Assembly (NCBI GenBank): GCA_002256685.1
Contig: NQJH01000058.1
Location: 1 to 9,161 of the forward strand
Length of the DNA stretch: 9,161 bases
Direction of reading: 5' to 3'
Source: Methylococcaceae bacterium NSP1-2
GTDB taxonomy: Bacteria > Pseudomonadota > Gammaproteobacteria > Methylococcales > Methylomonadaceae
Below the pieces are notes generated by a model. It worked only from the letters and a program-made list of their open reading frames with translations. It searched no databases and was not told where the DNA came from. How positions within the stretch are numbered: the stretch's first letter is position 1; each line of letters starts with the position of its first letter. The translations under genes and the position numbers were made by a program. Shown here in pieces: positions 1 through 5,833 of this stretch.

Positions 1-123
1 GAGTAATTGTTAATGTTTTCATTGTTGCGGTGTAAGTCTGTAAAATAGCTGGCTATTCTATAGGTAAGTGTGTTGAAAAACTAACACTGACCTCTATATC
101 TGCTGTTTTTTACGGAGTCAGTT

Positions 124-369
124 ATGCCAATTTATGAATATCAATGTAAATCTTGCGGTCATACGCATGAAGCGTTACAAAAGCTCAACGCCGAACCGTT
201 AATCATTTGCCCTGCTTGCACAAGACCCGAACTGATGAAAAAAATCTCGGCAGCAGGCTTTCGATTAAAAGGCACTGGCTGGTATGAAACTGATTTCAAA
301 AGTGGCACTAAGAAAAATGTCGCCGGTGAAGCCAGTTCCCCTGCTAAGCCAAGTGCTAAAAGCGAGTAA
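124..369 (+). CDS. FmdB family zinc-ribbon protein
   Basis: This is a small cytoplasmic protein of 81 residues of the FmdB / putative regulatory zinc-ribbon family. The N-terminus MPIYEYQCKSCG is the family hallmark. Two CxxC knuckles, C8-C11 and C29-C32, would bind one zinc ion. The following segment with the GTGWYETDF motif is also typical, and the tail is low-complexity (Ala, Ser, Pro, Lys), probably disordered. The start is set by a GGAG ribosome-binding site at 114-117, six bases before the ATG. It lies just upstream of aspS on the same strand, an arrangement I recall from other gammaproteobacteria, so the two are probably co-transcribed. The family's molecular role is not established; the name comes from a formamidase-associated regulator. 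The assignment to the family is firm, the function is not. Confidence 0.93.
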   Translation: MPIYEYQCKSCGHTHEALQKLNAEPLIICPACTRPELMKKISAAGFRLKGTGWYETDFKSGTKKNVAGEASSPAKPSAKSE

Positions 370-372
370 TAC

Positions 373-426
373 GGAGTAAAACAGCTTTAGCTGTTTTATG
401 TTCAATAGCTGAAGCTATTGGACTCC
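373..426 (+). repeat. Two adjacent hairpins within an outer stem, fmdB-aspS spacer
   Basis: The spacer contains a perfect inverted repeat TAAAACAGCT/AGCTGTTTTA (377-386 and 389-398) followed by a second, CAATAGCT/AGCTATTG (403-410 and 413-420). The flanks GGAGT (373-377) and ACTCC (422-426) are also complementary, so an RNA could form an outer stem enclosing both hairpins, a three-way junction. It sits between the fmdB stop and the aspS ribosome-binding site. It could be a leader structure, an attenuator, an mRNA processing signal or a small dispersed palindromic element. Neither stem is GC-rich and neither is followed by a clear T-run, so a simple terminator is less likely. Confidence 0.6.
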
Positions 427-448
427 ACAACAACTTTTTTAAACCAAC

Positions 449-454
449 AAGGAA
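449..454 (+). promoter_or_regulatory. Ribosome-binding site fixing the aspS start
   Basis: AAGGAA lies five bases before the ATG at 460. It supports that start over the in-frame TTG at 418, which falls inside the upstream hairpin and would add 14 residues not seen in AspRS relatives. Confidence 0.75.
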
Positions 455-459
455 ACCTT

Positions 460-2239
460 ATGCGTACTCACAAGTGCGGAGAATTAAACACTCAACAACT
501 AGACCAAACTGTTTCTATCTGCGGATGGGTACATAGACGACGCGATCACGGTGGCGTTATTTTTATCGATTTGCGCGACCGTGCGGGCTTGGTGCAGGTT
601 GTGGTTGATCCTGATTATGCCGAAGCCTTTGCCACCGCTGAACACGTTCGCAGTGAATATGTCTTACAAATTACCGCTGTGGTGCGTCATCGTCCAGAAG
701 GCACGGTCAACGCCAATATGCACTCTGGCGAAATTGAACTGTTAGCCAAAGCCATCGTGGTCTTAAACGAATCGGAAACGCCGCCGTTTCCTGTTGAAAG
801 CGATATCGAAGTCAACGAAGAATTGCGTTTGAAATACCGTTACATCGATTTACGCCGTACTGTGATGCAGGAAAAAATGAAAGTACGCCGTGATGTCACT
901 CGCGTATTAAGAAATTTTCTCGATGACAATGAATTTTTTGAAATCGAAACGCCGTATTTGACTAAAGCCACTCCAGAAGGGGCGCGTGATTACATCGTAC
1001 CTAGTCGCACCCACGAAAATTCATTTTTCGCACTGCCGCAATCGCCCCAACTGTATAAACAAATTGGTTGCAGGTTTTGACCGTTATTATCAAGTCGTGC
1101 GTTGCTTCCGTGATGAAGATTTACGCGCCGACCGTCAACCTGAATTTACTCAGCTTGATATTGAAACCTCGTTCATGACCGAAGACCAAATCATGAATGT
1201 CATGGAAGAAATGATTCGCCAGTTATTTGCCAAAGTCATCAACGTGGAACTGGATGCAAAATTCCCACGAATGAGCCACGCCGAAGCCATCTCACGTTAT
1301 GGTATCGACCGCCCAGATTTACGCATTCCGCTGGAATTAGTGGACATCGGCGAAGATATGAAAGCAGTCGATTTCAAAGTCTTTTCTGCGCCTGCGAATG
1401 ATCCTAAAGGGCGCGTAGTTGCTATGCGTGTACCGAATGCAGGTGATTTAAGCCGCAAAGACATCGACGAACTCACCAAATACGTCAGCATCTACGGCGC
1501 GAAAGGTTTAGCTTACATCAAAGTCAACGATATAGATGCTGGCATTGATGGCTTGCAATCGCCTATCGTTAAATTTGCCCCCGCTGAAGTCTGGGCAAGC
1601 GTCATGGCTAAAACTGGCGCACAAACAGGCGATTTAATTTTCTTTGGCGCGGATAAAGCCCACATTGTCAACGAAGCAATGGGCGCGTTACGCGTTAAAT
1701 TAGGACATGATTTAAAACTGTTACAAGGCGAGTGGAAACCTGTCTGGGTGGTTGATTTCCCGATGTTTGACTGGGATGAAAAAGCTGGACGCTACAACGC
1801 TATTCATCACCCCTTCACCGCGCCCAGTTGTTCAGTTGAAGACTTAGTCGCCAATCCAGCATCAGCTTTATCACGCGCTTACGACTTAGTCTTAAACGGT
1901 ACCGAAGTCGGCGGCGGGTCAATCCGTATCAATCGCACCGCTATGCAGCAAACCGTATTTGAAATTTTAGGTATCGGCGAAGAAGAAGCCCGCGAAAAAT
2001 TCGGCTTCCTGTTAGATGCTCTGAAATACGGCGCACCTCCTCACGGTGGTTTGGCATTCGGTTTAGACCGTTTAGTGATGTTGATGACCCACTCAACGTC
2101 TATCCGTGATGTGATTGCTTTCCCTAAAACCCAATCTGCTGCTTGCCCATTAGTCAGCGCACCTGCGGTTGTTACCGATGAACAATTGAAAGAATTGGGT
2201 ATTCGGTTAATTAAACCAGCGGGAAAAGCGAAAGAGTAA
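460..2239 (+). pseudogene. aspS: Aspartate--tRNA ligase (AspRS), frameshifted by a 5-base deletion
   Basis: AspRS is a class II aminoacyl-tRNA synthetase that charges tRNA(Asp) in the cytoplasm. The ATG at 460 has an AAGGAA ribosome-binding site at 449-454. The N-terminal half (460 to about 1062) carries the anticodon-binding OB-fold (GWVHRRRDHGGVIFIDLRDR) and the start of the catalytic core (YRYIDLRR, TPEGARDYIVPSR, LPQSPQLYKQ). That frame then hits a TGA at 1078-1080. The rest continues in another frame from about 1067: VAGFDRYYQVVRCFRDEDLR (motif 2), the bacterial GAD insert, then GGGSIRI and motif 3 GGLAFGLDR near the C-terminus. Where relatives have about KQ-L/I-L-M-VAGFDRYY, only four bases lie between the Gln and Val codons instead of nine. 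Adding 5 bases gives 594 residues, the normal bacterial length. No other lesion is visible. As aspS is normally essential, this is either a sequence or assembly error or a very recent mutation with another copy elsewhere. Confidence 0.93.
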
Positions 2240-2245
2240 ATCGCT

Positions 2246-2689
2246 TTAATTAGATTGTGTAGGCGCGAATTTATTCGCGCCTACACGGTTCGCGTATTGG
2301 CGTAATAGCCATTCAAGAATAGCTCCGAAACTCACACCCAGCAGATAGGCGAGCAAATCGACAGTGTGAAAGTGCGAACCCAACACCAGATGACCTAGCG
2401 TTGTTTGCCGAATAGTATTTATCCATAGTGCTTGATACAGTTGGCTAAACTCGACTGTGAAAGAAATGGCAACTGCGAAAAGCGCGGTTTGATAGGTACA
2501 CAACGCCGGACACAACAAACCAATCAACAGAAAAACCATCAATGCCCACAGTGCGTCACCCGGATATTTGCCTAGGAACAAAGGGAAGAGTCCAGCGAAC
2601 TTTCGTGAGGCAATACCGATAGCGACAACCATCACCACTGCCACAAGATAAAGCAGTCTATTTCGGTGCGATGAGGTTATTTTAATCAT
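2246..2689 (-). CDS. DUF2809 family membrane protein
   Basis: This is a 147-residue integral inner-membrane protein of the DUF2809 family. Family hallmarks are visible: GIASRKFAGLFPLFLGKYPGD after the first membrane segment, then a VEFSQLYQALWINTIRQT stretch, LGHLVLGSHF, and a DLLAYLLGVSFGAILEW segment. Four hydrophobic helices are apparent. The function is unknown. I start it at the ATG at 2687-2689 (MIKITSSHRNRLLYL), because an upstream extension would run through the preceding gene. It begins four bases after the stop of the ParB-like gene, so translation is probably coupled; there is no strong ribosome-binding site of its own. The last residues (VGANKFAPTQSN) are encoded by the palindromic repeat at 2257-2286, which also leads into the stop codon, so the native C-terminus has probably been replaced or extended by the repeat. 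Confidence 0.88.
   Translation of the reverse strand: MIKITSSHRNRLLYLVAVVMVVAIGIASRKFAGLFPLFLGKYPGDALWALMVFLLIGLLCPALCTYQTALFAVAISFTVEFSQLYQALWINTIRQTTLGHLVLGSHFHTVDLLAYLLGVSFGAILEWLLRQYANRVGANKFAPTQSN
2257..2286. repeat. Dispersed palindromic (REP-like) repeat
   Basis: GTGTAGGCGCGAAT (2257-2270) is followed after two bases by its perfect reverse complement (2273-2286), giving a 14 bp GC-rich stem. The core GTAGG-GCGAAT-TTATTCGC resembles a palindrome that is scattered in many copies in diverse bacterial genomes. It lies between the convergent ends of aspS and the DUF2809 gene and overlaps the 3' end of the latter. It may act as a bidirectional terminator or mRNA-stabilising hairpin, although no long T-run follows on either strand. 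Multi-copy status is inferred from the motif and cannot be seen in this window. Confidence 0.8.
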
Positions 2690-2693
2690 CGTG

Positions 2694-3065
2694 CTAGACG
2701 ATTTTACAAGGAATGACCGAGTCTTCATCATACGAATAAACTGCGCATAAACGATGATAACCGTCTGCGACAATCACTTTGCCATTGTTTGCATCTCTTA
2801 CTAGCAGTAGCGGTGACAACTCATGCTCCTTTTCTATTTTCTTTTGATCTTTTTCAACATGGCTATTGCTGACACCCAGTAATGACAAACTCGATGCCCT
2901 GAAAATATCCTTCGCTTTAAATTCTGACAGTGGTGCCTCTTTTAACTTAGCGACATACAAAGCTGCCGTCTGCACATCATAAATTAGATTTAGATAAGAC
3001 AATGCGGCGGGATAGTTATGGGCTTCTGGTTCATTAAACCATTTGATTTCAACCTGATCTGACAT
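2694..3065 (-). CDS. ParB/sulfiredoxin-like domain protein
   Basis: This is a 123-residue soluble protein with no signal peptide. The C-terminal part reads LLLVRDANNGKVIVADGYHR followed by LCAVYSYDEDSVIPCKIV. This is the strand-turn pattern of the ParB N-terminal / sulfiredoxin-like fold, with the DGYHR motif matching the conserved D-G-x-H-R nucleotide-binding loop. The N-terminal half is helical, with LSLLGVSNSHVEKDQKKI. It lacks the helix-turn-helix and dimerisation domains of true chromosome-partitioning ParB, so a role in segregation is unlikely. Stand-alone domains of this kind are usually annotated as ParB-like or hypothetical. A strong GGGGGA ribosome-binding site precedes the ATG. It is the middle gene of a minus-strand trio, 19 bases after the monooxygenase gene and 4 bases before the DUF2809 gene. 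The specific function is unknown. Confidence 0.82.
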   Translation of the reverse strand: MSDQVEIKWFNEPEAHNYPAALSYLNLIYDVQTAALYVAKLKEAPLSEFKAKDIFRASSLSLLGVSNSHVEKDQKKIEKEHELSPLLLVRDANNGKVIVADGYHRLCAVYSYDEDSVIPCKIV

Positions 3066-3084
3066 GGATTTCCCCCTGTTTTAT

Positions 3085-3366
3085 TTATAACACGCCACTT
3101 TCTAACTCTTGTAAATAGATGAAGTGGGGTGTTTTCACCCCCGCCTTTTTCCTGATTTCTACTAACTCTGGGGATTCAAAAAAACGACGAGCATTAGCCA
3201 ACGACGACCACTCTGAAAAATGAACGATAGCATTTGCATCATCGGCGTAGCGCAATAACTGATAACTAATTTCCCCTGCGGTTTTTCTAATATCTGCCGC
3301 TTCATCAAAAATGGCTTTCCATACGGGGTAGGCATCAATCTCATGAATAATTAAGACGTGTTGCAT
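3085..3366 (-). CDS. Putative antibiotic biosynthesis monooxygenase (ABM) domain protein
   Basis: This is a 93-residue protein with the small ferredoxin-like alpha/beta fold expected of ABM or dimeric alpha-beta-barrel proteins. The pattern is MQHVLIIHEI, then a helical YPVWKAIFDEAADIRKTAG, strands YQLLRYADDANAIVHFSEW, a helix SLANARRFFESPELVEIRKK, and a closing strand IYLQELE. Members are cofactor-free oxygenases, haem-degrading enzymes or proteins of unknown substrate; nothing here fixes the substrate. I start at the ATG at 3364-3366, because a GGAG ribosome-binding site (complement of 3371-3375) lies a few bases upstream and homologues begin in this way. It is the first gene of the minus-strand trio. 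The word antibiotic in the family name should not be read as a function. Confidence 0.8.
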   Translation of the reverse strand: MQHVLIIHEIDAYPVWKAIFDEAADIRKTAGEISYQLLRYADDANAIVHFSEWSSLANARRFFESPELVEIRKKAGVKTPHFIYLQELESGVL

Positions 3367-3402
3367 AAGAACTCCAGTGATTTTTAACAACTAATCATAA
3401 TA

Positions 3403-3439
3403 AAAAAGCCCAGATTGCTAAAAACAACCGAGGCTTTTT
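3403..3439 (-). terminator. Rho-independent terminator after the Host_attach gene
   Basis: On the minus strand AAAAAGCC (complement of 3432-3439) pairs with GGCTTTTT (complement of 3403-3410) around a loop of about 21 bases and runs into TTTTTTATTAT. The matching A-run and T-run make it possibly bidirectional. It lies about 30 bases past the stop of the gene at 3471-3917 and upstream of the monooxygenase start, so it would separate these into two transcription units. Confidence 0.72.
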
Positions 3440-3470
3440 AATTTTCAAAAATACAAGTAGTTAGAAGGCT

Positions 3471-3917
3471 TTATTGAAGCTTAGGCAAATGCTCAGGAAG
3501 ATGTGTGCGTATCTCATCAGCACTTAGGGTGACAATATTGCTGTCAAGCTCGAAACAAACCCGTTTTTTTATTTGCCCTGATAACTGATTGCGCAACAAG
3601 CCCAAAAAAGAAGGCTCTGCAACGAGCAGTAATTGTTCGAATTTATGTTCGTTGTGCGCGGCTTCCAAATGCTTAGCAACCAGATGTGCAAAATTGTCGG
3701 CTTCATGTTTTTTGGGATCGGTGGGCTGTTCAAACGCATGACCTACCGCGCCTTCGCCTTTAATTTTTCCGGGAAAATCAGATGTTATTTCCCTATCATG
3801 TAAACGACCTTCCAAATGTGTCAGTGTCTCAATTTCAGTGAGTGAAGAAGACTCGCTTTCGGCAGTGAAAAAACGAGCAATACTATTATTAGCAACGACT
3901 ATCCAAGTTAATTTCAT
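3471..3917 (-). CDS. Host attachment protein family (Host_attach, baeRF-like)
   Basis: This 148-residue soluble protein belongs to the family annotated as host attachment protein, or protein required for attachment to host cells. It is related to bacterial proteins with an eRF1/peptide-release-factor-like fold. Visible hallmarks are the N-terminal strand MKLTWIVVANNSIARFF, a GRLHDREITSDFPG segment, the acidic/basic helix DPKKHEADNFAHLVAKHLE, and LLLVAEPSFLGLLRNQLS followed by a C-terminal LPEHL stretch. Length is normal for the family. There is no signal peptide, which argues against a surface adhesin, and the name derives from an old mutant phenotype. It is flanked by a terminator downstream and a gene-free region upstream, so it probably forms its own transcription unit. 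Family assignment is firm; cellular role is uncertain. Confidence 0.9.
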   Translation of the reverse strand: MKLTWIVVANNSIARFFTAESESSSLTEIETLTHLEGRLHDREITSDFPGKIKGEGAVGHAFEQPTDPKKHEADNFAHLVAKHLEAAHNEHKFEQLLLVAEPSFLGLLRNQLSGQIKKRVCFELDSNIVTLSADEIRTHLPEHLPKLQ

Positions 3918-4262
3918 GGCTATTCTCTCTAAGATTTATCTAAAATAGGGGACCGTATTGTTAAATTGGCAAACGTATTATTTAAAAATAACGGCTAGGA
4001 TTTTAAGGAACTAAAAATGTGTTCAAGGTTATGCTCGTTGCTTTTTGAAATAACAACGTGACAAAAAGCACATAAAACTAACCTACACTGGACCGAGGCA
4101 CGAAACCCAACTTTTAACCCTTTCGTTGTAATTAATACATTCACCTCTAACCCGCATAATCATTCTCGACTGAAAGAGCAGAAAAGACAATCACTTAAAA
4201 TAGAGTATTAAAGGATATAAAATGGGTATTAAAAATATCCCATAAAACCTATCTACGATAAT
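3918..4262. other. Gene-free AT-rich intergenic region
   Basis: This stretch of 345 bases holds no convincing reading frame on either strand. Its left end must carry the promoter of the Host_attach gene, with a purine-rich AGAGAGAA ribosome-binding site just before that gene's ATG, but I could not find a convincing -35/-10 pair at a sensible distance. Its right end holds a hairpin that may terminate the EamA transcript. A weak five-pair CGTTG/CAACG stem lies near 4032-4055. I see no tRNA, no direct repeats and no recognisable small RNA. Confidence 0.6.
4222..4243 (-). terminator. Possible weak terminator after the EamA gene
   Basis: ATGGGTATT (4222-4230) pairs with AATATCCCAT (4234-4243) with a single bulged base. 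Read on the minus strand, the hairpin ends in TTTTAT, about 20 bases after the stop of the EamA gene. The stem is AT-rich apart from three GC pairs, so efficiency would be modest. Confidence 0.4.
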
Positions 4263-4697
4263 TTATCGCTTGATGGCTAAAACTAATACACCACTGGCAA
4301 CCAATGCAATACCCAACCATTCTTTGATGGATGGGCGTTCGCCGAGAAAAGCAACAGCAAATAGGGCAACCAGCACCACGCTAAACTTATCCACTGGCGC
4401 GACTTTTGAGGCATCGCCCATTTGCAATGCGCGAAAATAGCACACCCAAGAGATACCAGTCGCAATGCCAGAAAGACTCAGAAAAAGCCATGTTTTGGCG
4501 GGTAACACGAAGGGATTACTCCATTTTCCAGTCAACCAAATGAAACCCGATAACACGAAGGCGATAATAACCGTGCGAATCAGTGTTGCAAGGTCAGAAT
4601 CCACACCGCGAATACCGATTTTCGCAAAAATTGCAGTGAAGGCGGCAAACACCGCTGAGAGTACCGCCCAGAAAAACCAGTTGTTTAAGGGAGTCAT
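4263..4697 (-). CDS. Single-domain EamA family (DMT superfamily) transporter
   Basis: This is a 144-residue inner-membrane protein with one EamA repeat and about five transmembrane helices, half the size of the common ten-helix drug/metabolite transporters. The pattern is WFFWAVLSAVFAAFTAIFAKIGI, with the conserved A-x-x-x-A-I-F-A-K-I-G-I end of helix 1, then LIRTVIIAFVLSGFIWL, WLFLSLSGIATGISWVCYF with RALQ and the PVDKFSVVLVALFAVAFLGE motif, and WLGIALVASGVLVLAIKR. Such small members are thought to work as dimers. The substrate cannot be told from sequence. I start at the ATG at 4695-4697 (MTPLNNW), because the longer frame would add 30 residues of non-family sequence overlapping the neighbouring gene. 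It follows the beta-flower gene by 37 bases, so the two could share a transcript. Confidence 0.88.
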   Translation of the reverse strand: MTPLNNWFFWAVLSAVFAAFTAIFAKIGIRGVDSDLATLIRTVIIAFVLSGFIWLTGKWSNPFVLPAKTWLFLSLSGIATGISWVCYFRALQMGDASKVAPVDKFSVVLVALFAVAFLGERPSIKEWLGIALVASGVLVLAIKR

Positions 4698-4734
4698 AAT
4701 TTCGAGAGTCCTAACATAATCCGCAAAAACGTCA

Positions 4735-5127
4735 TCAAAAAAAACCGAAGAAAAATATAACAGCGGCTTGTTCTTTTGTCGCACCACTGGCTGAACCTAT
4801 CAGACTGCCGTTTTCCCTTACATCACCGTTGTCTTCAATTTTTCCTCTGAGACTGCCGTCAATTCTAACATCCCCATTGGATTCTACTTTTCCTACCAGA
4901 CTACCGTTTTTTCGTATGCCGCCATCAGCTTCAATGCGTCCCTGTATGCTACCGTTGACACGAATGTCGCCATTTGACTCAAACCGACCTTGAATACTGC
5001 CGTTGATACGCACATCGCCGTTTGATTCAACATCACCAAAAAGAGAGCCGCCACGTCTAAGTTCAGCGTTAACGGTGCTAACCGATAAAAAAAGCAGACC
5101 GGCAAAAATAAATTGTGCGATTTTCAT
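4735..5127 (-). CDS. Secreted 16-residue repeat protein, five-fold beta-flower type
   Basis: This is a 130-residue exported protein. It has a clear signal peptide (MKIAQFIFAGLLFLSVSTVNA, probable cleavage after Ala21). The mature part is almost entirely a 16-residue repeat with consensus NGSIxGRIESNGDVRI, present five times without indels from about residue 25, and a sixth partial NGSLIG. The tail is KEQAAVIFFFGFF, very hydrophobic and aromatic. Tandem short beta repeats ending in an AAV-FFFF-type tail recall the five-fold beta-flower family known mainly from Bacteroidetes; five complete repeats would fit one closed ring. That match is from memory of the family pattern and is an inference. 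Superficially the repeats also recall bactofilins, but those are not secreted and lack this regularity. An AGGAG ribosome-binding site (complement of 5136-5140) precedes the ATG. The role is unknown. Confidence 0.85.
   Translation of the reverse strand: MKIAQFIFAGLLFLSVSTVNAELRRGGSLFGDVESNGDVRINGSIQGRFESNGDIRVNGSIQGRIEADGGIRKNGSLVGKVESNGDVRIDGSLRGKIEDNGDVRENGSLIGSASGATKEQAAVIFFFGFF
4816..5055 (-). repeat. Tandem 48-base coding repeat, five units
   Basis: The five 16-residue repeats of the secreted protein correspond to 48-base units of DNA, approximate boundaries given. Units differ at many synonymous and some non-synonymous positions (for example ESNGDVRI, ESNGDIRV, EADGGIRK, EDNGDVRE), so the array is old rather than freshly amplified. 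Confidence 0.7.
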
Positions 5128-5251
5128 AAAATTAACTCCTATGTTAATTATTACAGTGTGAGGATAATATGGGACATTATTTTTATCTTATGCTTTCTGA
5201 ATAGCATTCGGCAAACTCTATCTTTCAACCCTAACTTACTAATTTATTACT

Positions 5252-5590
5252 ATGTCACTCAATGTATTCCTAGAAAAAATCCGCAATCATCTCCCTGTCA
5301 GTTTTAATGAAACTATCGCCGTTATTACTGAACATTACCATTATCAGCCTACCGAATTTAGCAATGGTTTATTAGTCAATTTAGCGGGAACTAACGAAGG
5401 TTCTTGTAAAATTTTTGCCTTTGCTTTAATGCACCAGCTAAGTGAGCCGCAAACTTTAACGCTATTCGGTGATTATTATCTTGATGTGTTAAGTGAGCCT
5501 AACGGTTCAGATCATCAAAACATTAGGAATTTTATGCGTGATGGCTGGCAAGGTATTTGCTTTAAGGGTGAAGCATTAACGGCTAAGTAG
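5252..5590 (+). CDS. HopJ type III effector family protein
   Basis: This 112-residue soluble protein belongs to the HopJ family. Family features are the start MSLNVFLEKIRNHLPVSF, the FNETIAVITEHYHYQPTEFSNG segment, NLAGTNEGSCKIFAFALM, LFGDYYLDVL, and a strongly conserved ending GSDHQNIRNFMRDGWQGICF. Length is typical. The name comes from a Pseudomonas syringae protein, but the family is widespread in free-living bacteria without type III secretion, so an effector role should not be assumed. No strong ribosome-binding site is visible before the ATG at 5252, although the start agrees with the family. It is transcribed divergently from the beta-flower gene and lies 243 bases upstream of the contractile injection operon. 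A weak GCCG/CGGC hairpin at 5614-5627, without a T-run, follows it. Confidence 0.9.
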   Translation: MSLNVFLEKIRNHLPVSFNETIAVITEHYHYQPTEFSNGLLVNLAGTNEGSCKIFAFALMHQLSEPQTLTLFGDYYLDVLSEPNGSDHQNIRNFMRDGWQGICFKGEALTAK

Positions 5591-5712
5591 TTTAACTTAC
5601 AGTCGTAAGAAATGCCGCTGAATCGGCGGATAAATACACAATAATGGATTAATTAACTTTATGATTTACAATCTATTTTCAAATTTATCCGCTCTAAATA
5701 TTTTTATTTATA

Positions 5713-5741
5713 TTGACACTGAAAATATAGTAGTTTAAAAG
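5713..5741 (+). promoter_or_regulatory. Possible sigma-70 promoter for the injection system operon
   Basis: A perfect TTGACA -35 box (5713-5718) is followed after 17 bases by TAAAAG (5736-5741), a poor -10 match, within a very AT-rich stretch upstream of the tail cap gene. It would give a leader of about 85 bases. The weak -10 suggests low basal activity or a need for an activator. This is consensus matching only. Confidence 0.35.
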
Positions 5742-5833
5742 TTCCATCTACGGGTGCAAACTCGGTTCATATTTAGGTAGTTGCAGGTCACTTGTCCCAC
5801 TTTTGATTGTTAACTGAATTCTGAGAGCCATCG

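Noticed and set aside
25..61. A promoter for fmdB from TTGCGG and TATTCT-like boxes
   Set aside because: No pair has acceptable spacing, so I do not call a promoter in 1-123 although one is likely to exist there.
418..459. TTG start at 418 extending AspRS by 14 residues
   Set aside because: It lies inside the second hairpin, lacks a ribosome-binding site and adds sequence not seen in AspRS. The ATG at 460 has a good site.
986..1066. A separate start at 986 for the second half of aspS
   Set aside because: The residues before about 1067 in this frame are not AspRS-like, while the other frame is conserved up to that point. It is a shadow of the first half, not a true N-terminus.
1055..1080. 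Programmed ribosomal frameshifting in aspS
   Set aside because: The site has no classical slippery heptamer, nine expected bases are reduced to four so that residues are lost, and AspRS is not known to be recoded. A deletion or error explains it better.
3935..3964. A promoter for the Host_attach gene (TTAACA, 18 bases, GATAAA on the minus strand)
   Set aside because: Transcription would start inside the ribosome-binding site about ten bases before the ATG, leaving too short a leader.
4816..5055. A CRISPR-like or minisatellite array from the regular 48-base period
   Set aside because: The period follows protein repeats with diverged codons; there are no spacers between identical repeats.
5113..5307. 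A 64-residue plus-strand frame between the beta-flower and HopJ genes
   Set aside because: It overlaps the start of HopJ in another frame, has no ribosome-binding site and an unremarkable composition.
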